Both the position numbers and the translations under genes were made by a program. A DNA stretch of 9,743 nucleotides from Erysipelotrichaceae bacterium. Its GTDB lineage: Bacteria > Bacillota_I > Bacilli_A > Erysipelotrichales > Erysipelotrichaceae. The stretch spans positions 2,725 through 12,467 of the forward strand of contig DOUE01000021.1 of NCBI GenBank assembly GCA_003520745.1, in the 5' to 3' direction. Below the pieces are notes generated by a model. The model searched no databases. It worked only from the letters and a program-made list of their open reading frames with translations, and had not been told where the DNA came from. How positions within the stretch are numbered: the stretch's first letter is position 1; each line of letters starts with the position of its first letter. This document shows, in pieces, positions 1-6,859 of the stretch.

Positions 1-2159
1 TTCATCGACGAGGGAGAAAAGCGCATGTTTAGCAACTGTCCGGCCGCGACTTTCTCGTTGGGGAGTTTCGCAACAGAAAGAAGCACGGCGGTGGGACCGT
101 TGGTATCGCTACCTTGGGTCGGGGAACAGCCTTCGTTGAGCGGACTCTTCGCACTGCGACCATCGGGGGTCGCTCCGACCTCCATCCCGTTAGGGACATA
201 GGAAGTGATGTTCGAGGTGGACATCGTGTAGGCGCTGATGCGCGGTCCTTTTCCTTTGCGAAGGGTATCCAGTTTAGGCAACAGGGCGAGATAGGAATCG
301 AAAACGTCCCTGACGATTTGATCTACGTCGTCACGGTCGTTTCCGAACTTTTCCACATCCAACACCTGTCTTCGGATCATCGCGCTTTCCAGGGATGTCC
401 AATTGTCTTCCATCGCGACTTTAAGTTGATCCAGGGTGAATTTCTTCTCTTCGATGACCAATTTCTTCAGTACCATCAATGAATTCCCGACGACGCTGGG
501 TCCGATGTTGGACTGGGAGATGATGTCGTAGCGACACCCTCCTTCCTTCACCGTCTTCCCTAACGCAAGGCAATCGAGCATCATGGACGATGAGAAAGGA
601 TCTGCATCAAAAACAGAGAGCGAGGCATCGCAGATTTGGTCGGCTTGAACCGCCAAGTTCGTGTAGAAATTCAACACGTTTTTCCATGCTTTGAATAATT
701 CATCGTAGTTTGAAAGGATGAAATCATCGGAATCCTGCTCCTGAACCTTCAACAAGCGAATCCCGCTTTGCGGGTCTCTTCCGTTGTAAAGCATGAGTTC
801 AAGCATCTTCCCCCAGTTACTGTAGGTCATTCCGGTCGGACGGTGTCCGTACTTTCCAGGGATCCCGGTCTCGACACACCCGATCGCGACGTAATCCCGG
901 GCTTCAGTCAAGGGTATCCCCAAATCGACCAAACCTTTGATGGCGACTTCATCATTAAACATCGAAGGCATCCCGCCTCCCGTGGCGATCAGTTTCACCG
1001 CCGTTTCCAGGAGTTCATCGGGTGTATCGCGATGATAGCGCATGGAGAAATTGGGTTCGTTGAGCGCGGTCTGGTTCATGGCTTCGATACAGAGATAAGA
1101 CAGATCGTTGGTCGCGTCGAATCCATGTTCATCGACGCCTCCGATCATGAGGTTGGTATAGAGTGGATAACCTTGGGAATAGAGGGTGTGGGCGTTGGGA
1201 CGCAATTTATTGAGGGAGTTGGTCATCAGGAAGAAATGGATGAGGGTTTCAAGTGCTACTTCCTTTGAAAGAGTACCGGATTCCATATCTTTTTTATAAT
1301 AGGGGTAGAGGGTTTGGTCGAACCGGCCGAAACAGAAAGAATGGCCGTTGCTTTCGATCATTTGCATCACATGGATCAGATACATCGCCTGGACGGCGTC
1401 CTTGAAGGATGATGCGGGACCTTCAAACAAACGGTCCGCCCGTTCCGACATTTCAATGAGTTCTTGTTTACGTCGCGGTTGAGTTTCATGATCGGATAAT
1501 TCTTTGCATAATCCGGCGTAGCGTTTCGCAAACGCCAACACCGCGCTTAGCGCGATGCGTACGCTGCGATAAAAGTCGCTTGTCTCGTCGATCGAATCCA
1601 GAACTGATCGGAACCCATGCGCCAAAACCGTTGGGAAATCCGGCACCAGATGGCCGTCGCCGCTCATCGAAATCCCGCCCAGATGAAGGGCGCCTTGGCG
1701 GGTGGCGAGTTTGATTTCTTCGGTGAGATTGCGGTTCACTTCATCTTGATGTGTTTTCCCCTTCCAATACTCGACGATGGAAAGGATCTCGCTTCTTACC
1801 TTGGGGTCGACCGAAAACGCGTCGCCCTGACGCAATGCGAACGAGTCGATTTCCTTTTCGATCCAATCGATGGAATATTCCGGGAAAACCGGGGCGGCGA
1901 AATTGCGCGAAGCTTGGTTTCCGAAGATCAGACTGTCTTCTTCGACATAAATACTCATGTGTCGAAGGGTATGCGAAAACGCCTGCGCTTTACGCAGGAT
2001 CATCGCTTGACCTTCGGTTTCTTGAAAGGATTGGGTATAGAAAAGCGCCCGTTCGCTGCACAGGGAGGCGTCGTGACGCAACATCTTGCGCCGCAAACGG
2101 TCGATCCGGTTCAGATCGATCGTTGTAAGGTCAACGTTCTGTGTAAGCTGCGGGCGCAT
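1..2159 (-). CDS. Glycyl radical enzyme, dehydratase/lyase type (partial, C-terminus beyond left edge)
   Basis: This is the first 719 codons of a PFL-like glycyl radical enzyme, a cytosolic oxygen-sensitive enzyme that starts catalysis with a thiyl radical. The minus-strand frame is open from the ATG at 2159 to the window edge. Seen: the active-site IGCVE motif, with thiyl Cys428 and general-base Glu430 as in diol/glycerol dehydratases, choline lyase and HypD; NGHSFCFGRFDQ (residues 271-282); GGGMPSMFND (394-403); GATPDGRSA (662-670); SPTQGSDTNGPTA (679-691); and FSPSSM at the edge. Family members are about 780-850 residues long, so the missing part should hold the glycyl radical loop. The activating radical SAM enzyme, usually adjacent, would also be off-window. 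The start lies 4 nt after the deoC stop, with only a weak purine-rich (GGGAAG) Shine-Dalgarno. The Cys-x-Glu motif argues against pyruvate formate-lyase, which has Cys-Cys. The substrate cannot be read from the sequence; dehydration or C-N/C-S/C-C lysis are all possible. Confidence -1.
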   Translation of the reverse strand, partial: MRPQLTQNVDLTTIDLNRIDRLRRKMLRHDASLCSERALFYTQSFQETEGQAMILRKAQAFSHTLRHMSIYVEEDSLIFGNQASRNFAAPVFPEYSIDWIEKEIDSFALRQGDAFSVDPKVRSEILSIVEYWKGKTHQDEVNRNLTEEIKLATRQGALHLGGISMSGDGHLVPDFPTVLAHGFRSVLDSIDETSDFYRSVRIALSAVLAFAKRYAGLCKELSDHETQPRRKQELIEMSERADRLFEGPASSFKDAVQAMYLIHVMQMIESNGHSFCFGRFDQTLYPYYKKDMESGTLSKEVALETLIHFFLMTNSLNKLRPNAHTLYSQGYPLYTNLMIGGVDEHGFDATNDLSYLCIEAMNQTALNEPNFSMRYHRDTPDELLETAVKLIATGGGMPSMFNDEVAIKGLVDLGIPLTEARDYVAIGCVETGIPGKYGHRPTGMTYSNWGKMLELMLYNGRDPQSGIRLLKVQEQDSDDFILSNYDELFKAWKNVLNFYTNLAVQADQICDASLSVFDADPFSSSMMLDCLALGKTVKEGGCRYDIISQSNIGPSVVGNSLMVLKKLVIEEKKFTLDQLKVAMEDNWTSLESAMIRRQVLDVEKFGNDRDDVDQIVRDVFDSYLALLPKLDTLRKGKGPRISAYTMSTSNITSYVPNGMEVGATPDGRSAKSPLNEGCSPTQGSDTNGPTAVLLSVAKLPNEKVAAGQLLNMRFSPSSM

Positions 2160-2163
2160 GGGT

Positions 2164-2892
2164 TTACTTCCCTTCCCGTACGTCTTCGATCGTCGTGTTT
2201 AAAACCAGACCGGTGGATTTATAGCCGATCCCCATGCGGTCGACACCCAGATCGATGTATTCAAGGAAACGTTCGCGGGTACGGATGCCTCCCGATCCTT
2301 TGACTTTGCATTTCCCCTGCACGGCGTCAAACATCACGGCCAAGACTTCCGGCGTCGCACCGTCGCTCTTACCGCCGGTGAAGAAACCGGTCGACGTCTT
2401 CACGAAATCCACGCCGACTTTCGCGCTGATTTCACAGGCTTTGCGGACTTCATCCAAGGTCAAGGCATCGGTCTCGAAGATGACCTTGATTTCGACGTTG
2501 TGTTGATGGCAGGCGTCGGTGACGGCTTTCAAATCTTCTTCGACCAGATCCCAACGTCCGCTACGGATGTGTCCGTAGTTGGCGACGATGTCCAGTTCGA
2601 AAATATCCCAATGTTCGCAATAATAATGGATCTGGTCGACCCGTAACTTAGTCGGGGAGAGACCGAAAGGGAAATCCGCGACGACGCAGATCTTGGTCGG
2701 CGTGCCCCGGGTCAGTTCCTGGGCGATGTCGAGGGAGGTCGGGTTGATACAGACGGTCTTGCATCCGAAATCGACCCCTTCCTGGACATATTTACGAATC
2801 TCTTCCTCGGTGAATTCCGGTTTGAGGACGGATTGGTCGATGTATTGGGCCAATTCCAGACGGGTCATCTCGATCGCTTTTTTACGTGCCAT
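2164..2892 (-). CDS. deoC: Deoxyribose-phosphate aldolase
   Basis: Class I (Schiff-base) aldolase that reversibly cleaves 2-deoxy-D-ribose 5-phosphate to acetaldehyde and glyceraldehyde 3-phosphate in the cytosol. The 242-residue protein is a full-length TIM barrel. Seen: the VKTSTGF signature with the Schiff-base lysine Lys165; the second catalytic lysine Lys198 in VKGSGGIR; and the aspartate of the ELDIVAN strand, Asp101. All three catalytic positions are therefore intact. The start is fixed by a strong AAGGAGG 5 nt upstream of the ATG. The gene sits between the corrinoid reactivase and the glycyl radical enzyme rather than with nucleoside genes (no phosphorylase or phosphopentomutase here). 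That suggests it handles an aldehyde or deoxysugar-like intermediate of this pathway, but this is inference from context; a plain nucleoside-salvage role or another aldol substrate remains possible. Confidence -1.
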   Translation of the reverse strand: MARKKAIEMTRLELAQYIDQSVLKPEFTEEEIRKYVQEGVDFGCKTVCINPTSLDIAQELTRGTPTKICVVADFPFGLSPTKLRVDQIHYYCEHWDIFELDIVANYGHIRSGRWDLVEEDLKAVTDACHQHNVEIKVIFETDALTLDEVRKACEISAKVGVDFVKTSTGFFTGGKSDGATPEVLAVMFDAVQGKCKVKGSGGIRTRERFLEYIDLGVDRMGIGYKSTGLVLNTTIEDVREGK

Positions 2893-2897
2893 GATAG

Positions 2898-2906
2898 CCT
2901 CCTTTA
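2898..2906 (-). promoter_or_regulatory. Shine-Dalgarno of deoC containing the stop codon of the upstream gene
   Basis: On the minus strand the bases read TAAAGGAGG. The TAA is the stop codon of the corrinoid reactivase gene and the AAGGAGG is the ribosome binding site of deoC, 5 nt before its ATG at 2892. A terminating ribosome therefore sits on the next initiation site, which suggests translational coupling. Confidence -1.
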
Positions 2907-4364
2907 GTTGAAATACAAAGCATCGACGAATTCATCCATGAGCGACGGTTCATCCGCCAACTCGACGGTATGGATTCTGCTTAGGTCGACCGGGTCCTGC
3001 GATCCATCGAGAAGCAATTTCATCGTTCCTCGAAGCGCGGTGTTCCCGACCGTATGGACCTTCCCGTCGAATTCTTTCGGAAACAATCCGATGTTGATCG
3101 CGGCGTCGATGCGTAAGCCGCTGCCGAATCCTCCGGCTAGATCGAATCGTTCGATCTCTTTAGCTTGAGTATCCGTCTTTTTGAGTAAAATTTCAATCCC
3201 TGTTCGAATCGCGGCCTTCGCCAATTGAAACATACGGACATCCTGTTGGGTCAACCCGATCTCGGGAGTCAGTTCGACAAGTTCCCCCAGGTGTCCCCCT
3301 TCGTCCATCTCATGGCCTAGGAGTACGCTGAAGAGGTCGATGTAGCCCGATCCGCAAATGCCGACCGGTGGTTCATCGGAGATGGTTTCAAATCCGATCG
3401 AACCGTCGTCGTTGCGGAAGATATTGTGGATCGCCCCGTCGATGCTTCCGCATCCGCACGACAGGTTCCCTCCTTCAAAGGCGGGACCCGCGGCCGTGCT
3501 GGTCGCATAGGCGATGCCGTCTTTAAGCAGGACGAGTTCCCCGTTGGTGCCCAGGTCCAGAAACAGATAGGTGCCTTTTCGATGGAAGAAGTCGAGTTCG
3601 ACCAAACCGCAGAGGATGTCCGCGCCGACATAGGCGGAGATCGGCGGATAGACGATGATTTCGGCCGGATAGTCCAATGCGGGGAAAATGTCGGAGAGTA
3701 AAAAGACTTTGGTTTCCTTGACGGAAACGGAATACGGGACGCGGATGATCGGTTCGACGGGGGCTTGCATGAAGAAATGCGTCATGGTCGGGTTGCCCGT
3801 CACGCCGATTTTGTATTGAGAAGAGGGATGCTTGGTGAAGAGCGAAACCAGGGCGGTCTCAAGGGTCTGGCGCAATGCGTCCGTGATCGGCTTGATCCCG
3901 AGTTCCTGACTGGCTTGGATCCGTGACAGGACATCGGCGCCAAAGGCGCGCTGAGGGTTCAGGAATCGGATCTCATCCAGGACGTTGCCCGATCCATCGA
4001 CCGCAAGCAAGACCACCGTGGTGGTTCCGATGTCGATCGCGATACGGATCGTCTCATCCGGATGGTCGGTATGGAAATGGCGGACACCGGATCCAAGGAT
4101 CATGAATTCCGCTTCTTCCAAGCGTTCGATCGTCGTGTCAGCGTCGATCGTATGACGACAGGCCAAACGGATCCCGTCACTGAGCTCATCCGGTTCAAGC
4201 AACTTGATTTCATCCGTTGAAGGCAGCGGGATGGGATCGATGAACCTGACTTTGCATTTACCGCAGGTCCCCTTCCCGTTGCAGGTGGCGTCGATCGGGA
4301 TCTTCCGCTCTTGCAGGTAGGCGAGGAAGGTTTGGTCGGTCTTCGGGATGCTCATCCGACTCAC
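2904..4364 (-). CDS. RACo-type ATP-dependent corrinoid protein reductive activator
   Basis: Likely the reactivase that restores an accidentally oxidised cob(II)amide to cob(I)amide on the neighbouring corrinoid protein, using ATP binding/hydrolysis and a 2Fe-2S cluster. The 486-residue protein has an N-terminal ferredoxin-like domain with Cys28, Cys34 and Cys37 (C-x5-C-x2-C) and Cys69. An ASKHA-type ATPase domain follows: IAIDIGTTTV (residues 108-117), YLFLDLGTNGE (266-276), CGSG (337-340) and LAGGFGSGL (409-417). It is shorter than the roughly 600-residue RACo proteins of acetogens, and its ferredoxin domain begins close to the first cysteine. The start chosen is a GTG at 4364 whose GTGA overlaps the stop of the upstream methyltransferase gene; the ATG at 4355 is an alternative, and neither has a clear Shine-Dalgarno, so expression probably depends on coupling. 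Family assignment is strong; the partner is inferred from position. Confidence -1.
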   Translation of the reverse strand: MSRMSIPKTDQTFLAYLQERKIPIDATCNGKGTCGKCKVRFIDPIPLPSTDEIKLLEPDELSDGIRLACRHTIDADTTIERLEEAEFMILGSGVRHFHTDHPDETIRIAIDIGTTTVVLLAVDGSGNVLDEIRFLNPQRAFGADVLSRIQASQELGIKPITDALRQTLETALVSLFTKHPSSQYKIGVTGNPTMTHFFMQAPVEPIIRVPYSVSVKETKVFLLSDIFPALDYPAEIIVYPPISAYVGADILCGLVELDFFHRKGTYLFLDLGTNGELVLLKDGIAYATSTAAGPAFEGGNLSCGCGSIDGAIHNIFRNDDGSIGFETISDEPPVGICGSGYIDLFSVLLGHEMDEGGHLGELVELTPEIGLTQQDVRMFQLAKAAIRTGIEILLKKTDTQAKEIERFDLAGGFGSGLRIDAAINIGLFPKEFDGKVHTVGNTALRGTMKLLLDGSQDPVDLSRIHTVELADEPSLMDEFVDALYFN

Positions 4365-5500
4365 GGATGGATGTCTTTGGTCGTCGCCGGGGATTCATTT
4401 TGGCCGGATCGACCTTCTTTCGCGATTTTTTCGCCGTATTCATACATTTCCTCGAAGAACGCCCTCATGTTTTCATTGGGGATGTCTTTGCCCAGACGGT
4501 TTCCGCTACTGAACACCGCATGCCCTTTTCCGGGATGATAGAAGGTATCCATGAGGAAACGCATTTCCTGACGGACATCCTCGGGGGTTCCGAAAGGCAG
4601 GATGCGCTGGACTTCCATGCCCGCCCAGATGCAGATCTTGTCGCCGTAAAGCTCGGCGATCTTCTTCTCGTCCATCGTGTACTTTTGGATCGGATGCAAG
4701 ACATCCAAGCCCATTTCGATGAAATGCGGGATGAACGGTTCGACGTTGCCGCAGGTATGCAACCACACATCCAAGCCCTTTGAATGGGCGTAGTCGATGA
4801 CTTCCTTATAATGGGGTTTGAGGAATTCGATGAAGATGTCTTCCGAGAAGAACGGACGGTCCTGCATCCCGATGTCGTCGGTGAAGGCGATCGCGTCGAA
4901 TTTGTATTCGTCGCTACTGGCACGGTCGATGGCACGCATCAGGACATGTTTCAGACGATCTAGCAAGTCTTTGATTTCGTCGGGGTTGAGGTAGAAATCC
5001 ATCAGGGTTTCGCTCATTCCGCGGAAATGCCAGAGACGTTCAAATGAAAGACGCGTCCAGAAGACGCCGCGGTATCTTCCATCATCTTCGAAAAAGTTTT
5101 GGACCAAGGATTTCGGAGCGAAAGGATCGGGGATGTCCCGTGTGATTTTCTGGATGGTTTCCCAATCCAAGGCGGTCTTCTCGTCGATCCCAATCGTCGC
5201 CCCCGGTTTCAGTTTCAGCATCGGGTCGGCGCCTTCGACATCGCACCACACGTACCGGTCGCCGGGTTTCCCGAAATTGGCGGGACGGGTGTATTCGAAG
5301 AAAACGGCATCGTCGGGGTATTCTTCAATCAGATTCTGCATGAATTCTTGTCGTTCAGGTTGTTCTTCCGGAACGAACAGTAACGGGGTGATGACTTGGG
5401 CGGGACGGGTTTTCCCTTCACCGCGTAATATGGCTTTGACTTCTTCCCGGCTCAGAATGTTTTTCTTCGCTTTGGGGAATTTTGATGGATCGAGTGGCAT
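4361..5500 (-). CDS. UroD-fold (MtaA/MtbA/CmuA-like) corrinoid methyltransferase
   Basis: A 379-residue uroporphyrinogen-decarboxylase-fold protein. Homologues next to corrinoid proteins transfer methyl groups to or from methyl-cobamide, with zinc activating the thiol or other acceptor. Seen: LHTCGN at residues 248-252, giving the H-x-C half of the zinc site (His248, Cys250); a conserved-looking acidic loop DDIGMQDRPFFS (208-219); and SSGNRLGKDIP near the C-terminal end of the barrel (331-341). In MtaA/MtbA the third zinc ligand is a Cys about 75 residues after the second; here that region carries Ser331/Ser332 and no Cys, so the site is incomplete or differently built. It lies directly downstream of the corrinoid protein gene, with a strong AGGAGG 5 nt before the ATG, and overlaps the reactivase start by 4 nt. 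It could be the substrate-side or the acceptor-side methyltransferase. A heme-biosynthetic UroD is very unlikely given the context and the H-x-C motif. Confidence -1.
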   Translation of the reverse strand: MPLDPSKFPKAKKNILSREEVKAILRGEGKTRPAQVITPLLFVPEEQPERQEFMQNLIEEYPDDAVFFEYTRPANFGKPGDRYVWCDVEGADPMLKLKPGATIGIDEKTALDWETIQKITRDIPDPFAPKSLVQNFFEDDGRYRGVFWTRLSFERLWHFRGMSETLMDFYLNPDEIKDLLDRLKHVLMRAIDRASSDEYKFDAIAFTDDIGMQDRPFFSEDIFIEFLKPHYKEVIDYAHSKGLDVWLHTCGNVEPFIPHFIEMGLDVLHPIQKYTMDEKKIAELYGDKICIWAGMEVQRILPFGTPEDVRQEMRFLMDTFYHPGKGHAVFSSGNRLGKDIPNENMRAFFEEMYEYGEKIAKEGRSGQNESPATTKDIHP

Positions 5501-5505
5501 ATGTA

Positions 5506-5512
5506 CCTCCTA
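5506..5512 (-). promoter_or_regulatory. Shine-Dalgarno overlapping the stop codon of the corrinoid protein gene
   Basis: The minus strand reads TAGGAGG: the TAG is the stop codon of the corrinoid protein gene and AGGAGG is the ribosome binding site for the methyltransferase whose ATG is at 5500, 5 nt further on. This supports the chosen start and suggests that carrier and methyltransferase are made in a coupled way. Confidence -1.
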
Positions 5513-6148
5513 GGCCAAACGTCGTTCAAGATGTTCGGCGAACGTCACGGCATCCGGTTCAAAGATATCGGCTTCGATCTGCGAAGCGAAGGTGGCGGTG
5601 ACCGGCGCGCCTCCGACACAGATCAATACGGAATCACGTAAGCCCGCTTCTTTGAAGGCTTGGACGACTTCGGTGAAATGGATCATCGAAGTGGTCAGAA
5701 GCGCGGACATACAGACGACTTTGGCGCCGCTTTCTTTCACGGCTTCGACGAATTTCGCCGGCGCAACGTCGACACCCAGGTCGATGCATTCGAAGCCATG
5801 CGATTTCAGCATCAATCCGACGATGTTTTTCCCGATGTCGTGAAGGTCGTCCTTGACCGTCCCCAACACGACTTTCGCCTTGGGTTTTTGATTCCCCAAA
5901 ACAAGATAGGGTTCAAGGATCGCCAGTCCGACGTTCAATGCGCGGGCTGCGATCAGGACTTCGGGGATGAAGACCGTCCCGTTTTTCCATCGTTCGGCGA
6001 CGATCTGCATGGCGGCGAGCAGTCCGTCATCCAAGATCTTAAAGGCGCTGACGCCGTTCTCCAACGCTTCCCTGCATAAACGATCCACATCTTTGACTTT
6101 ACCTCGCGTCACACTCAGAATCAATTCTTCATAAAAAGCCTGGTCCAT
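5510..6148 (-). CDS. Corrinoid (B12-binding) methyl carrier protein, MtaC/MtbC type
   Basis: Cobamide-binding methyl carrier that shuttles a methyl group between two methyltransferases through methyl-Co(III)/Co(I). The 212-residue length fits MtaC/MtbC/MttC proteins. An N-terminal four-helix cap spans about residues 1-88. The Rossmann-like B12 domain follows, with the base-off signature DLHDIG (Asp101, His103, Gly106), where His103 would be the lower axial cobalt ligand. The SALLT segment (148-152) and VGGAPV (178-183) line the nucleotide-tail pocket in the family. It is the central partner of this operon: UroD-fold methyltransferases lie on both sides and a reactivase follows. The start is supported by GGGAGG 8 nt before the ATG. 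The methyl donor cannot be told from the carrier. Confidence -1.
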   Translation of the reverse strand: MDQAFYEELILSVTRGKVKDVDRLCREALENGVSAFKILDDGLLAAMQIVAERWKNGTVFIPEVLIAARALNVGLAILEPYLVLGNQKPKAKVVLGTVKDDLHDIGKNIVGLMLKSHGFECIDLGVDVAPAKFVEAVKESGAKVVCMSALLTTSMIHFTEVVQAFKEAGLRDSVLICVGGAPVTATFASQIEADIFEPDAVTFAEHLERRLA

Positions 6149-6151
6149 GGT

Positions 6152-6859
6152 TCATTCCTCCCTTGTTTTTTCATCGTCATGGTGTTGCTTGATCGTGGTT
6201 AAGATTTCTTCATAATCATAGACGCCTACGAACTTGTGTTCGGGATAGAGTGTGACGCCGACGTGGTCGTCGTCCCCCTTCAGCATCTTTCTCAATAAAT
6301 CCAAGTTCCCGTCGATCACGGAATAGTAGCCTTCTTCTTTGCGTCGGATCTGCGCGTCTTCCCCGTCCAGCCCGAGTTTAATATAGGTGACGGGGGTCGA
6401 GAACTTGTCATAAAGCATCGCGAACACGTAATCCGCATTGTCCTCCCCGTACTCTTCTGATATTTTCCGATATTCGGGCGATGTCCGGGCGAAGTACTCG
6501 TCGTCGCGCTCGCCATAGGACAGACAATGGTAACGTTTGTGGGGGTTCCCTTCGAAGCGTTTCCGATAGGCAACGTTAGATCCCATCAGGGCGGCGGCGC
6601 AATCATGCACCCTCAGAACCTTGACCGGTATCCCTCTGGAAACAAGCGGTAGGATCGCATTCCCGCACAAGCCGTAAAACAAGAGGATCTCATCGACGTC
6701 TTTCGTATCGTCGATGATCGATTGGATCGATCGGGCCAGAAGTTCCGGATGGTCGTGTTGACGGATCTCCAGATAATCCACGGTTTCGATGCCGCTTTCT
6801 TCGAAAAGTTTGTCTAGATAAGGTTTGAAGACCTCGCAGGCGATGATTCTGCGGCTCAT
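6152..6859 (-). CDS. DUF1638 family protein
   Basis: A 235-residue soluble protein that I assign to the DUF1638 family from its motif pattern: an early Cys in IIACEV (Cys8), FYGLCGNA (61-68, Cys65), VHDCAAALMGS (84-94, Cys87), and a GYYSVIDGN segment (177-185). There is no signal peptide or membrane segment. To my knowledge the family has no established biochemical function, but it is repeatedly found beside corrinoid methyltransferase genes in methanogens and acetogens. The cysteines and HDC motif hint at metal or cofactor binding (inference). Its ATG overlaps the CobW-type GTPase stop as ATGA, and its stop lies 3 nt from the corrinoid protein start, so it is produced between the GTPase and the carrier. 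A role in maturation, metal loading or methyl transfer of the corrinoid system is plausible but unproven. The C-terminus is charged and low in complexity. Confidence -1.
   Translation of the reverse strand: MSRRIIACEVFKPYLDKLFEESGIETVDYLEIRQHDHPELLARSIQSIIDDTKDVDEILLFYGLCGNAILPLVSRGIPVKVLRVHDCAAALMGSNVAYRKRFEGNPHKRYHCLSYGERDDEYFARTSPEYRKISEEYGEDNADYVFAMLYDKFSTPVTYIKLGLDGEDAQIRRKEEGYYSVIDGNLDLLRKMLKGDDDHVGVTLYPEHKFVGVYDYEEILTTIKQHHDDEKTREE

Noticed and set aside
1..2159. Pyruvate formate-lyase (pflB)
   Set aside because: Pyruvate formate-lyase uses adjacent Cys-Cys at the active site; here the motif is Cys-Val-Glu, that of the dehydratase/lyase branch.
768..2303. Plus-strand open frames opposite the glycyl radical enzyme gene (768-1268 and 1617-2303)
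   Set aside because: They lie antisense to a frame with unmistakable glycyl radical enzyme motifs, have arginine/histidine-rich compositions typical of shadow frames, and show no recognisable domain.
4361..5500. Heme-pathway uroporphyrinogen decarboxylase (hemE)
   Set aside because: The H-T-C-G-N metal motif and the position between a corrinoid protein and a corrinoid reactivase fit the methyltransferase branch; no other heme genes are present.
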